A DNA stretch of 28,872 nt from an uncultured Proteiniphilum sp. (GCF_937873925.1 NZ_CALNAT010000084.1:1-28872); one strand, 5' to 3'; counted from the stretch's first letter, positions 14,464 to 23,757 are shown. A program made the numbers and translations. Notes: generated by a model from the sequence alone, not told the origin.

Positions 14464-15731
14464 AAAGTCCTTCCCGTAAGATCTGGGAGCAGCCGTGGGG
14501 GTATGCGGAAGGTTTTATCATGGCGGCAGGCGTCCTGTTGTCGGGGTTGCTCCTGCAATTCGCAGCCGGGAATATCGAGACCGCCCTTTTTGCTTTCCCC
14601 GTCAATACTATTCTCGGAGCCCTTTTCGTTGCGGGGATTCTGGCTGTCCATTTTCTAGCCGGAAAAAGCAGGACGGTCAGATGGCTGTCAGGGGTATATG
14701 CCACCATTCCGGCGTTAGCCGCCCTGCTCACACTCACCGTGATCCTGGGATTGGTCCCCCAATTTCCTGCCGGTACGGGCCGGGAGCAATTGCCTCCTCA
14801 CCTTTTCAGTTCTCCCGGCTGGTATCAGATGATCCATTCATGGCCATTCGTATTACTCTGTTTTTACAACCTGACCATCCTGGGACTTGTCACTCTGAGA
14901 CGGACAACCCGGAAGCAGAGCTGGCGCGACATCGGATTCTATCTGAATCATCTCGGCCTGTTCATCGCCCTGCTGGGCGGATTACTGGGAAGTGCCGATA
15001 TGGAACGGCTCACGATGAGCATACAGGAAGGGCAGGTGGAATGGCGCGGAACCGGTAAAACGGGGGAAATAAAGGAATTGCCTGTTGCCATCCAATTGGA
15101 TACCTTTATGATAGAGGAATATGAACCCAAATTAGTCATTATCGAAAACGAAACGGGAAAAATGTTGCCCGCCTCGCGCCCCGAAACCTATATGTTTGAA
15201 GGAGTGGGAAAAACCGCCCGTTTGGCGGACGTAACCCTTGAAATAACGGATTACCTGCCGCACGCGGCTATCTTCAGGGACTCTACTTTCCTGAACGTGG
15301 TTCCCATGATGATGGAGGGAGCTACCGCGGCCATCAGGGTGAAAGCGGACAAACCGGGTCTCGGTCAGCCTATGGAGGGATGGGTCAGCAACGGCAGTTA
15401 CCTCTTCCCGCACCTCCTGTTGCAGATTGATGAAGAAACAAGCGTGGCCATGCCGCTGCAGGAGGTAAGAAAATACAGTTCGCATGTGACTGTATATACG
15501 GAAGCCGGAAGTACAAAAGAAGCGGTGATCGAAGTCAACAGACCGCTGCAGGTAGAAGACTGGATGATCTATCAGTACAGCTACGACGACTCGAAAGGTA
15601 AATATTCCGGCACATCCGTCTTCGAGTTGGTGCGCGACCCCTGGTTGAAAACGGTTTACATAGGCATCTTCATGCTGCTTGCCGGGGCGCTTTTCCTGTT
15701 TATCGCGGGACCTAAAAAAAGCATATCATGA
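14460..15731 (+). CDS. Cytochrome c biogenesis protein, ResB/Ccs1 family
   Basis: The 423-residue membrane protein is the ResB-like half of the System II heme export and ligation complex. Hydrophobic segments lie at about 15-35, 40-65, 73-95, 125-145 and 160-180, followed by a periplasmic domain (residues 185-390) and a last membrane segment near 398-416. The ResB phrase IGFYLNHLGLFIALLGGLLG is present at about 160-179. Starts and stops overlap by 4 nt on both sides (ATGA with nrfA and with ccsA), so the four genes should be translated from one mRNA. The close linkage implies a maturation system dedicated to the nine hemes of NrfH and NrfA, probably including the lysine-ligated one. Confidence 0.88.
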   Translation: MKSPSRKIWEQPWGYAEGFIMAAGVLLSGLLLQFAAGNIETALFAFPVNTILGALFVAGILAVHFLAGKSRTVRWLSGVYATIPALAALLTLTVILGLVPQFPAGTGREQLPPHLFSSPGWYQMIHSWPFVLLCFYNLTILGLVTLRRTTRKQSWRDIGFYLNHLGLFIALLGGLLGSADMERLTMSIQEGQVEWRGTGKTGEIKELPVAIQLDTFMIEEYEPKLVIIENETGKMLPASRPETYMFEGVGKTARLADVTLEITDYLPHAAIFRDSTFLNVVPMMMEGATAAIRVKADKPGLGQPMEGWVSNGSYLFPHLLLQIDEETSVAMPLQEVRKYSSHVTVYTEAGSTKEAVIEVNRPLQVEDWMIYQYSYDDSKGKYSGTSVFELVRDPWLKTVYIGIFMLLAGALFLFIAGPKKSIS

Positions 15732-16516
15732 CCTGGGATTCATTCATATACTTTGCGGTGGGAGCCGTACTGCTTTGGGGCAGCGGAGCTGCCCTTGCAT
15801 ACCGGAGCAAACATAAACTATGGCCGGCATGGCTGACTGCAGCCGGATTGATCCTGTTTTCGCTTTTCATAGCCGGGCTGTGGATCTCGCTGGAGCGTCC
15901 ACCCCTCCGCACCATGGGTGAAACACGGCTCTGGTATTCCTTTTTCCTCCCCGTGGCGGGACTCCTCACCTATCTGCGTTGGAACTACAAATGGATACTC
16001 TCTTTTACCACTGTGCTCTCCACGGTATTTATCATCGTCAATATCGTAAAGCCCGATATTCACAACAAAGTGCTTATGCCGGCGCTGCAAAGTCCCTGGT
16101 TCGCCCCTCATGTTATTATTTATATGTTCTCCTATGCTATTCTGGGTGCCGCAACGCTGGTAGCCATCTACTATCTGGCCAGGGAAAAGAAAATCACCCA
16201 CAAAGCCCGCCTCATGGAGATGACAGACAGCATGGTGTACGCCGGCATCGCCTGCATTACGCTGGGCATGCTGATGGGAGCCATCTGGGCAAAAGTGGCG
16301 TGGGGACATTATTGGAGCTGGGATCCGAAAGAGACGTGGGCGGCCGCCACCTGGCTGGGATACCTGCTCTATATCCATTACCGGTTGAAAAAGAACGCGT
16401 CGGACAAAACCTCGATGATCCTTCTGGTCCTCGCGTTCATCTTATTGCAGATATGCTGGTACGGCGTCAATTACCTCCCCTCGGCGCAACAAAGCATTCA
16501 TACTTATTCCTCCTGA
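15728..16516 (+). CDS. ccsA: Cytochrome c biogenesis protein CcsA (heme-handling WWD protein)
   Basis: The 262-residue polytopic membrane protein is the CcsA half of System II cytochrome c maturation. The tryptophan-rich heme-binding motif is clear at about residues 195-210 (AWGHYWSWDPKETWAA). Histidines in membrane segments (FAPHVIIYMFSYAILG near 125; the C-terminal VNYLPSAQQSIHTY) are the expected heme ligands. It works with the ResB-like protein encoded just upstream to move heme outward and attach it to CxxCH/K sites. It is the last gene of the nrf operon; an inverted repeat follows at 16540. Confidence 0.93.
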   Translation: MTWDSFIYFAVGAVLLWGSGAALAYRSKHKLWPAWLTAAGLILFSLFIAGLWISLERPPLRTMGETRLWYSFFLPVAGLLTYLRWNYKWILSFTTVLSTVFIIVNIVKPDIHNKVLMPALQSPWFAPHVIIYMFSYAILGAATLVAIYYLAREKKITHKARLMEMTDSMVYAGIACITLGMLMGAIWAKVAWGHYWSWDPKETWAAATWLGYLLYIHYRLKKNASDKTSMILLVLAFILLQICWYGVNYLPSAQQSIHTYSS

Positions 16517-16539
16517 AATATTGCCAGCACAGCTTAGAA

Positions 16540-16573
16540 CCCGTTTCCATGGTACTGTTCTTCGTGAAACGGG
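16540..16573 (+). terminator. Inverted repeat after the nrf operon, possible terminator
   Basis: CCCGTTTC (16540-16547) pairs with GAAACGGG (16566-16573) around an 18-nt loop, 23 nt after ccsA. No clean T-run follows (ATCCTTTTC appears about 15 nt later), so termination strength is uncertain. Confidence 0.4.
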
Positions 16574-16889
16574 GACTTCAGGTTATCCTTTTCATTATTC
16601 CAGGGTGAGAATTTCCTTGAAAATAGACATTTCATTCTCAAAATAGTTACTTTTGCAATGAATTTACGCCATTCAATGTGAAACGGAATTCATATGACCG
16701 CCCATTTGTGTATTTTTGATACAAAAAGACTGAAAAATCAAACATAAAGTTAAATTTTATCGGATTATATTACTTTTTTATCGTTTTCATTTGGATTGTC
16801 AAACAAATTGATTATTTTTGCAGCAGATTGTTTACTCAAATATAAAATCGCGGGTGTAAAAGCCTCCATTTATCAAATTTACCTCTATT
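16574..16889. other. glnN upstream region, no gene
   Basis: Together with 16517-16573 this forms a 373-nt gene-free gap. It is AT-rich and holds the strong promoter at 16790-16820. Two other -7-like words (TACTTTTG near 16649 and TATTTTTG near 16711) lack a correctly spaced TTTG. No conserved RNA structure was recognised. Confidence 0.5.
16790..16820 (+). promoter_or_regulatory. Consensus Bacteroidetes promoter of glnN
   Basis: TTTG at 16790-16793, exactly 19 nt, then TATTTTTG at 16813-16820: a full match to the TTTG-N19-TAnnTTTG consensus read by the Bacteroidetes primary sigma factor. Transcription should begin near 16826, leaving a leader of about 65 nt before the glnN ATG. Confidence 0.8.
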
Positions 16890-19085
16890 ATGTCAACATT
16901 ACGTTTTAAAGCAGTAGAAGAAGCATCCAAGAGAACGCCCTTAGAAGTGACGCCTCCTACACAACTCCCTTCCGAGTATTATGGCAAATATGTATTCAAC
17001 AGGACACAGATGTCGAAATATCTCTCCAAAGAGACGATGAATATCGTACTGGAAGCGATTGACCGGGGAACCACACTGTACCGGGGGATTGCCGATCACG
17101 TGGCAGCCGGCATGAAAATGTGGGCCATGGAGATGGGCGCGACTCATTACACGCACTGGTTCCAACCGCTCACAGAAGGTACTGCCGAAAAACATGACTC
17201 TTTCATCGACTACATAAACGGCCCCGACGGGGGGATTATCGAGAGATTCTCGGGTAAACTGCTGGCACAGCAGGAGCCCGATGCGTCGAGTTTTCCCAGC
17301 GGCGGCATCCGCAATACTTTCGAAGCGAGAGGGTATACCGCATGGGATCCTTCTTCACCCGCTTTTATCATCGACGATACATTGTGTATTCCCACCGTTT
17401 TTATCTCCTATACGGGAGAGGCGCTGGACTACAAGACACCGCTGCTGAAATCGCTTTCGGCTGTAGACACGGCGGCAGTGGAGGTTTGTAAACTGTTCCA
17501 TCCCGAGGTAAAAAAAGTCTACTCATACCTTGGATGGGAACAGGAATATTTTCTGGTGGACCAGGCGCTCTATGCCGCCCGGCCTGACCTGAGCCTTACA
17601 GAGCGCACCCTTATGGGGCATGAAAGCGCCAAGAACCAGCAATTGGAAGACCACTACTTCGGGGCAATCCCCCCGCGCGTGGCATCTTTCATGCGTGAGG
17701 TGGAACTCGAGGCTTATAAATACGGTATCCCGTTAAAAACCCGCCACAATGAGGTGGCTCCCAACCAGTTTGAATTGGCTCCCATCTACGGAGAGACCAA
17801 TCTCGCAGTCGACCAGAACCTGTTGATAATGACGCTTATGCACAGGATAGCCGTCAAACATCATTTTAAGCTGCTACTGCACGAGAAACCGTTCGCCGGC
17901 ATAAACGGGTCGGGTAAGCACAATAACTGGTCGCTGGGTACAGATACCGGGATCGGCCTGTTCACCCCCGGCAAGACCGCCAATGAGAACCTGCTGTTCG
18001 TCACCTTCCTGGTGAACACGTTGATGGCAGTGTACAAACACAACGGATTGCTGAAAGCCTCCATCATGTCGGCCAGCAACGCACACCGCCTGGGAGCCAA
18101 TGAAGCGCCTCCGGCCATCATTTCCATCTTCCTGGGAAAACAGATCACGGCCGTACTCGATAAGATCGAACAGAGCTCCGAAGACGACGACATCACCGTG
18201 GACGAACTGAAACAGATGAAATTAGGTGTGGCGCATATCCCCGAAGTGCTGATTGACAACACCGACAGGAACCGCACATCACCGTTTGCTTTCACCGGCA
18301 ACCGTTTCGAATACAGGGCCGTAGGCTCATTGGCCAACTGCTCATCGGCAATGACTGCGCTGAATGCGGCAATGGCTGCCCAGTTGATCGACTTCAAGAA
18401 AGAGATCGACCTGAAAATAAAAAAGGGGATGAAGAAAGAGGAGGCCATCTTCGATACGCTCCGCCTCTACATCAAGGAGTCCAGGCCCATTCGTTTCGAC
18501 GGTAATGGCTACAGCGAAGAGTGGAAAGAAGAAGCCAAAAGACGCGGACTCGACTGCGAAACCAGTGTTCCCCTGATCTATGACATCTATACATCCAAAG
18601 AATCGGTAGAAATGTTCGAGAGCATCGGCGTACTGAACGAAAAAGAACTGCATGCCCGCAACGAGGTGAAATGGGAGACCTACACCAAGAAGATACAGAT
18701 AGAAGCCCGTGTATTGGGCGACCTCTGTATGAACCACATCATCCCGGTCGCCACGGAATACCAATCGATGTTGCTGGATAACATATATAAAATGCATGCC
18801 GTTTTCGACAAGGAGAAAGCGGACAGGCTGTCAAAGGAAGATGCTGCCCTTATCGAGGAGATCGCAGACCATATATCGGCTATAAAAGTGAATGTGGACG
18901 ATATGGTAGAAGCCCGGAAAGCGGCCAACAAACTGGAAGATGCCCGCGAAAAAGCCGTAGCCTACCATGACAAGGTGGAGGTCTACTTCAACGTGATCCG
19001 CTATCATGTAGACAAACTGGAACTGATCGTGGATAATCAGATGTGGACCCTACCCAAATACAGAGAGCTGCTATTCATCAGCTAA
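16890..19085 (+). CDS. glnN: Glutamine synthetase type III
   Basis: The enzyme joins ammonia to glutamate using ATP to make glutamine. At 731 residues it is the long GSIII form, a double-hexamer enzyme typical of Bacteroidetes, and not the roughly 470-residue GSI. Type III signatures are present: TRHNEVAPNQFELAPIYGE beginning at about 284 (substrate and metal ligands), HEKPFAGINGSGKHNNWSLG (about 331-350) and the C-terminal helical extension (about 620-731). A strong promoter lies 70 nt upstream and a perfect terminator 35 nt downstream. It directly precedes gltBD, so the complete GS-GOGAT cycle is encoded in sequence. No tyrosine adenylylation site as in GSI is expected in this class. Confidence 0.97.
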   Translation: MSTLRFKAVEEASKRTPLEVTPPTQLPSEYYGKYVFNRTQMSKYLSKETMNIVLEAIDRGTTLYRGIADHVAAGMKMWAMEMGATHYTHWFQPLTEGTAEKHDSFIDYINGPDGGIIERFSGKLLAQQEPDASSFPSGGIRNTFEARGYTAWDPSSPAFIIDDTLCIPTVFISYTGEALDYKTPLLKSLSAVDTAAVEVCKLFHPEVKKVYSYLGWEQEYFLVDQALYAARPDLSLTERTLMGHESAKNQQLEDHYFGAIPPRVASFMREVELEAYKYGIPLKTRHNEVAPNQFELAPIYGETNLAVDQNLLIMTLMHRIAVKHHFKLLLHEKPFAGINGSGKHNNWSLGTDTGIGLFTPGKTANENLLFVTFLVNTLMAVYKHNGLLKASIMSASNAHRLGANEAPPAIISIFLGKQITAVLDKIEQSSEDDDITVDELKQMKLGVAHIPEVLIDNTDRNRTSPFAFTGNRFEYRAVGSLANCSSAMTALNAAMAAQLIDFKKEIDLKIKKGMKKEEAIFDTLRLYIKESRPIRFDGNGYSEEWKEEAKRRGLDCETSVPLIYDIYTSKESVEMFESIGVLNEKELHARNEVKWETYTKKIQIEARVLGDLCMNHIIPVATEYQSMLLDNIYKMHAVFDKEKADRLSKEDAALIEEIADHISAIKVNVDDMVEARKAANKLEDAREKAVAYHDKVEVYFNVIRYHVDKLELIVDNQMWTLPKYRELLFIS

Positions 19086-19120
19086 ACGTCAGTATCCGAC
19101 AACGATAAACATTTATTTGG

Positions 19121-19153
19121 AATAGCAGATAATTGATTATCTGCTATTTTTTT
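19121..19153 (+). terminator. Strong intrinsic terminator between glnN and gltB
   Basis: AATAGCAGATAA (19121-19132) pairs perfectly with TTATCTGCTATT (19137-19148) around a TTGA loop and runs into a T-tract to 19153. Only 25 nt separate it from the gltB ATG, with no promoter-like sequence in between. Transcripts reaching gltB must therefore either read through it or start inside the glnN end region. Confidence 0.9.
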
Positions 19154-19178
19154 GGCTAAAAACTAAAAACGACGCAAA

Positions 19179-22100
19179 ATGAGACAAGAAAATATATTCC
19201 GGGATCTCCGGCAATTCGAAAAAGAGTCGCTCTATTCATTCCAGAACGAGCATGATGCCTGCGGCGTCGGCCTGGCAATGACATTAACGGGCGAGAAGTC
19301 CCACGACATTGTGGAGAAAGGGCTGCAGGTGCTGGAGAATATGGTGCACCGGGGCGCTGAAAGCGCCGACAACATCACCGGCGACGGGGCGGGGATACTG
19401 GTACAGCTCCCGCATGAGTTCATTCTACTGCAGGGTATTGCCGTTCCGCCGGAAGGGAGATACGGTACCGGCCTCGTCTTCCTGCCGCAGGAAGACGAAA
19501 AAAGGAATTATTGCCTCTCTATCATCAAAGAGAAAGCTTATGAAGAGGATCTTTCGCTCTTCTTTATCCGGGATGTGCCGGTCAACAGCGATTGTCTGGG
19601 TGAAATCGCCCTGGTCAGCGAACCGGTGATCAAACAGTTGTTCGTTACCGGTCATGTTTCGCCTGATGAGTTGGAGAGAAAACTCTATATCCTGCGAAAA
19701 AGAGTGGAGAAGGCCATCTATGCCTCGGCGATAGCGGAAGAGCGAAGTTTTTATATAGTAAGCCTCTCTACCCGGCAGATGATCTACAAAGGGATGTTGT
19801 CGTCGATACAGCTTCGTCAATACTTTCCGGATCTCACCAACCCCAACTTCACCAGCCGGATCGCGCTGGTCCACTCCAGGTTCAGCACCAACACATTCCC
19901 CACATGGGACCTGGCGCAACCGTTCCGGATGCTGGCGCACAACGGCGAGATCAACACCATCCGCGGGAACCGGCAATGGATGCAGAGCCGTGAGAGCGTA
20001 TTGCAGTCGGACCTGTTCGCCGATATGGAGGAACTCTACCCGGTAGTCCAGCCCAATATGAGCGACAGCGCCTCCGTCGACAATGTACTGGAATTCCTGG
20101 TGATGTCCGGCAAATCGCTCCCGCACGCTATGGCGATGCTGGTTCCGGAAAGTTTCAATGAAAAAAATCCCATCCCGGACGGGGTGAAAGCGTTCTACGA
20201 ATACCACAGCATGCTGATGGAACCGTGGGACGGGCCGGCCACGCTTATCTTCAGCGACGGGCGTTACGCGGGCGGAATGCTTGATCGGAACGGGTTACGG
20301 CCGGCACGATATACTATCACCCACAGCGGCGTCATGATCATGGCATCGGAAACGGGTACCCTCGCTTTCGAGCCATCCGACATCAAACAGATGGGACGGT
20401 TGAAGCCGGGAAAGATGATGATGATCGACACGCTGACCGGCACCATCTATTCTGATACAGAGTTAAAAGAGACATTGGCAAAAGGCTTTCCTTACCGTGA
20501 ATGGTTGAGCAGGAACTGCCTCAAGCTGGATGATATCTCTTCGGGACGAAGCGTGAACAACAATGTCGGAAACTACGAGACCCTGCTGAAAGCATTCGGC
20601 TATTCGGTGGAAGATATCGACATACTTATCAAACCGATGGCATTGGAAGGGAAAGAACCTGTCTCCTCGATGGGTAACGATGTGACGCTGGCGGCGCTGT
20701 CAGACAAGCCGCAACGACTGTTCAACTACTTCCGGCAACAGTTTGCACAGGTGACCAATCCTCCCATCGACCCGATCCGGGAGGAACTGGTGATGTCGCT
20801 GACCGGCTACCTGGGCGCCGTACATCAAAATCTCCTTAAAGATATACCCGCACTATCGGGTATTGTGAAGGTAAAAAGCCCTATCCTGACCAACACCCAG
20901 TTCGATATCCTGTTGAACCTGCGGTACAAAGGATTCTCCTCTGCCATTATCCCCATGCTGTTCGATCCGAAAAGCGGTGCTGAAGGGATGCGTAGGGCAC
21001 TGGAACAGATGTGTGTTTCAGTCGAAAAAGCGATCGATGAAGGCAAAAATTATATCGTATTGAGCGACAGAGGTGTGGATGCGGAACATGCGCCTATCCC
21101 TTCCCTGCTCGCCACATCAGCCGTACACCATTACCTGGTGGAGAAACGCAAAAGGATGCAGATCGATATTGTAGTGGAGAGTGCCGAGCCGCGCGAAGTG
21201 ATGCATTTCGCCCTATTATTCGGATTTGGCGCCAACGCCATCAATCCTTACATGGTCTTCGCCATCCTTGCGGAAAAGATAAAAGCGGGCGAGATCGCGC
21301 TTGATCTCGCTACGGCAAAGAAAAACTATATCAAATCGATCAACAAAGGGCTACTGAAAGTGCTTTCCAAAATGGGGAACTCCACCCTGCGGAGTTATCG
21401 CGGCGCACATATCTTCGAAGCCATCGGCATTTCATCCTCGCTGCTGGAAAGCTACTTCAAAGGAACCTCCTCAAAGATAGAAGGGATCGATATGGAGGAT
21501 GTAGCCCATGAAGTGTTGCAACCATTCATCGAAGCGTTCTACAGCGACGACAGCGAACCTTTCCATCTCCAGAACCTCGGGAATTACGCCTACAGGATTG
21601 ATGGAGTGTACCACGCCTGGAACCCGGAAACTATCGCCCGGCTGCAGATAGCCACCCGGACAAATAATTATGAGCTGTTCAAGGAATATACTGCATTGGT
21701 AGACAACAAAGAGAAACCCGCCTTTATCCGCGATCTGCTCGACTATTCCCGCAATCCCATCGATATTTCAGAAGTGGAACCGGCAGAAAACATTATGAAA
21801 CGTTTCTGCACCGGCGCCATGTCTTACGGCTCCATCAGCAAGGAAGCACATGAAGCCATGGCCATCGCAATGAACATCATCGGCGGACGCAGCAATACCG
21901 GTGAAGGGGGTGAAGATCCGGAACGGTTCCATCCGCAGGCCGACGGCCTGTCGCGCCGGAGCGCCATCAAACAAATCGCTTCCGGCCGGTTCGGGGTCAC
22001 GACGGAGTACCTCGTGAATGCCGATGAACTGCAGATCAAGATCGCCCAGGGGGCAAAACCGGGCGAAGGGGGACAGTTACCCGGTTTCAAGATAGACGAT

Positions 22101-23645
22101 ATCATTGCCCGGACGCGGCATTCTATCCCCGGCATCACCCTGATCTCTCCCCCGCCCCATCACGATATTTATTCTATTGAAGATCTGGCGCAGCTTATCT
22201 TCGACCTCAAGAACGTGAACCCGAACGCGAAGATCAGCGTGAAACTGGTCTCAGAAAGCGGTGTTGGCACCATCGCCGCCGGCGTGGCGAAAGCCAAAGC
22301 CGACCTGATCGTTATCAGCGGCGCGGAAGGGGGCACCGGCGCAAGCCCCGCCAGTTCGATCAAGCACGCGGGATTACCGTTAGAGATCGGCCTGGCGGAA
22401 ACGCAACAGACACTGGTAGCAAATAATTTACGGGGGGTGGTCACGTTGCAGACTGACGGGCAACTTAAAACCGGACGCGACATTATAATGGCTGCATTAC
22501 TCGGCGCCGAAGAATTCGGTTTTGCCACCAGCGCACTGATTGTACTGGGGTGTGTGATGATGCGCAAGTGCCATCTGAACACCTGCCCGGTAGGAGTCGC
22601 CACCCAAAACGAAGAACTGCGGAAACGGTTCGTGGGACGACATGAATACCTCGTCAATTTCTTCCGTTTCCTGGCGCAGGATACGCGCGAACAACTGGCG
22701 GAAATGGGATTCAGGTCGCTGGATGAGGTGATCGGCAGGGCTGACCTGCTGGAACGCAAGCATTTTCAGGAATTGCCTAAGACCGGAAAGATCGATCTGG
22801 CAAAGATCATCTACTTCCCGAAAGAAGCAAACCGCTACGCTATCAGGAGAACGGCTACCCAACATCATAAGATTGAGGATGTATTGGATCGTATGCTTAT
22901 CTCCGAAGCGCTTCCGGCCATCGAACTCCAACAATCGGTGGGCATCAAGGCGGCAATAAAAAACACGGACAGGGCAGTGGGTGCCATGCTGTCGGGCGCC
23001 ATTGCCGGTCGGTACGGGCAAAAGGGGCTGCCGGAACACACCATCTCGGCCTATTTTGAAGGATCGGCCGGGCAGAGTTTCGGCGCATTCCTGGCTGGAG
23101 GCGTCACCTTTTACCTGCATGGCGACTGCAACGATTACCTGGGTAAAGGGTTATCGGGAGGACGTATCATCGTGGCACCGGCCAAAGGCAGCAATTTCAA
23201 ATCGGAAGAGAATATCATCTGCGGTAACACATCGCTCTACGGCGCTACCTCGGGAGAGGTGTTTATCAGCGGCATCGCCGGCGAACGTTTCTGCGTAAGG
23301 AACTCGGGCGCCACCGCTGTGGTGGAAGGAGCCGGCGACCATTGCTGCGAATACATGACCGGTGGTTGTACGGTCGTGCTCGGAAGCACCGGAAGGAATT
23401 TTGCGGCCGGGATGAGTGGCGGCGTAGCCTATGTATTGGATGAGAAAGGTGATTTCGACTTTTACTGCAATATCCGTATAATCCCTATTATATCTGAATT
23501 TCAATATGGAAATGGTGGAACTGACACTGCTGGAAGAGATATCCGACATCAGAGAATTGAAAAACCTGATATCCAGACACAGTCAATACACCAACAGCGA
23601 AATAGCCCGGCGTATCCTCGACAACTGGGAGTTTTACGCAGGTAA
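19179..23645 (+). CDS. gltB: Glutamate synthase large subunit, C-terminus shifted by a 34-bp insertion
   Basis: GltB makes glutamate from glutamine and 2-oxoglutarate with GltD. Order seen: a 27-residue propeptide, then nucleophile Cys28 (ACGVGLAM) of the amidotransferase domain; FMN/2-oxoglutarate barrel with GEGGEDPERFHPQ and SGAEGGTGASPASS (about 910-1070); the 3Fe-4S cysteines C1125, C1131 and C1136 (CVMMRKCHLNTC); then the glutamine-rich beta-helix domain. After Asn1431 the reading frame is wrong: the last 57 residues are unlike any GltB. A 34-bp insertion (23474-23507) shifts the frame and the authentic tail sits in another ORF (23506-23745). Without the insertion the protein would be 1510 residues, the usual size. 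Activity of the truncated form is uncertain because all catalytic domains are present but the domain closing the C-terminus is lost. Confidence 0.93.
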   Translation: MRQENIFRDLRQFEKESLYSFQNEHDACGVGLAMTLTGEKSHDIVEKGLQVLENMVHRGAESADNITGDGAGILVQLPHEFILLQGIAVPPEGRYGTGLVFLPQEDEKRNYCLSIIKEKAYEEDLSLFFIRDVPVNSDCLGEIALVSEPVIKQLFVTGHVSPDELERKLYILRKRVEKAIYASAIAEERSFYIVSLSTRQMIYKGMLSSIQLRQYFPDLTNPNFTSRIALVHSRFSTNTFPTWDLAQPFRMLAHNGEINTIRGNRQWMQSRESVLQSDLFADMEELYPVVQPNMSDSASVDNVLEFLVMSGKSLPHAMAMLVPESFNEKNPIPDGVKAFYEYHSMLMEPWDGPATLIFSDGRYAGGMLDRNGLRPARYTITHSGVMIMASETGTLAFEPSDIKQMGRLKPGKMMMIDTLTGTIYSDTELKETLAKGFPYREWLSRNCLKLDDISSGRSVNNNVGNYETLLKAFGYSVEDIDILIKPMALEGKEPVSSMGNDVTLAALSDKPQRLFNYFRQQFAQVTNPPIDPIREELVMSLTGYLGAVHQNLLKDIPALSGIVKVKSPILTNTQFDILLNLRYKGFSSAIIPMLFDPKSGAEGMRRALEQMCVSVEKAIDEGKNYIVLSDRGVDAEHAPIPSLLATSAVHHYLVEKRKRMQIDIVVESAEPREVMHFALLFGFGANAINPYMVFAILAEKIKAGEIALDLATAKKNYIKSINKGLLKVLSKMGNSTLRSYRGAHIFEAIGISSSLLESYFKGTSSKIEGIDMEDVAHEVLQPFIEAFYSDDSEPFHLQNLGNYAYRIDGVYHAWNPETIARLQIATRTNNYELFKEYTALVDNKEKPAFIRDLLDYSRNPIDISEVEPAENIMKRFCTGAMSYGSISKEAHEAMAIAMNIIGGRSNTGEGGEDPERFHPQADGLSRRSAIKQIASGRFGVTTEYLVNADELQIKIAQGAKPGEGGQLPGFKIDDIIARTRHSIPGITLISPPPHHDIYSIEDLAQLIFDLKNVNPNAKISVKLVSESGVGTIAAGVAKAKADLIVISGAEGGTGASPASSIKHAGLPLEIGLAETQQTLVANNLRGVVTLQTDGQLKTGRDIIMAALLGAEEFGFATSALIVLGCVMMRKCHLNTCPVGVATQNEELRKRFVGRHEYLVNFFRFLAQDTREQLAEMGFRSLDEVIGRADLLERKHFQELPKTGKIDLAKIIYFPKEANRYAIRRTATQHHKIEDVLDRMLISEALPAIELQQSVGIKAAIKNTDRAVGAMLSGAIAGRYGQKGLPEHTISAYFEGSAGQSFGAFLAGGVTFYLHGDCNDYLGKGLSGGRIIVAPAKGSNFKSEENIICGNTSLYGATSGEVFISGIAGERFCVRNSGATAVVEGAGDHCCEYMTGGCTVVLGSTGRNFAAGMSGGVAYVLDEKGDFDFYCNIRIIPIISEFQYGNGGTDTAGRDIRHQRIEKPDIQTQSIHQQRNSPAYPRQLGVLRR
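23474..23507 (+). other. 34-bp insertion in gltB with CAATAT direct repeats
   Basis: CAATAT occurs at 23468-23473 and again at 23502-23507. Deleting 34 bp between the copies restores TGC AAT ATG GAA ATG and the continuous family sequence CNMEMVEL. The inserted bases are AT-rich in a GC-richer gene and contain TATAAT-CCCT-ATTATA, a 6-bp hairpin. 34 is not a multiple of three. It resembles a transposon footprint or a small insertion with a 6-bp duplication; a sequencing error of this form is unlikely. Confidence 0.85.
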
Positions 23646-23745
23646 ATTCATCAAAGTAGTGCCTATTGAATACAAGAAAGTGCTGCAGGAAAAGAAGATG
23701 GCGGCATTGAACCAAAAAATCGCCGTGGTGGAAAGAGATTATTAA
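23506..23745 (+). CDS. Detached C-terminal piece of glutamate synthase large subunit
   Basis: The 79 codons beginning ATG GAA ATG GTG encode the conserved Bacteroidetes GltB tail: MEMVELTLLEEISDIRELKN, ILDNWEFYAGKFIKVVPIEY, and the ending IAVVERDY. The frame is intact to the normal stop, 12 nt before gltD. Its start ATG is formed at the right end of the insertion, within the 140-nt overlap with the upstream out-of-frame ORF, so it could be translated by reinitiation or independent entry and might complement the truncated subunit. Equally it may be a dead fragment. Lack of further decay suggests the break is recent or tolerated. Confidence 0.8.
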   Translation: MEMVELTLLEEISDIRELKNLISRHSQYTNSEIARRILDNWEFYAGKFIKVVPIEYKKVLQEKKMAALNQKIAVVERDY

Positions 23746-23757
23746 AACGACAACATT

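Noticed and set aside
23646..23745. Programmed ribosomal frameshift joining the two gltB frames
   Set aside because: The frames are separated by 34 extra bases, not a slip site. No slippery sequence is seen, and a shift would leave extra residues that the family lacks.
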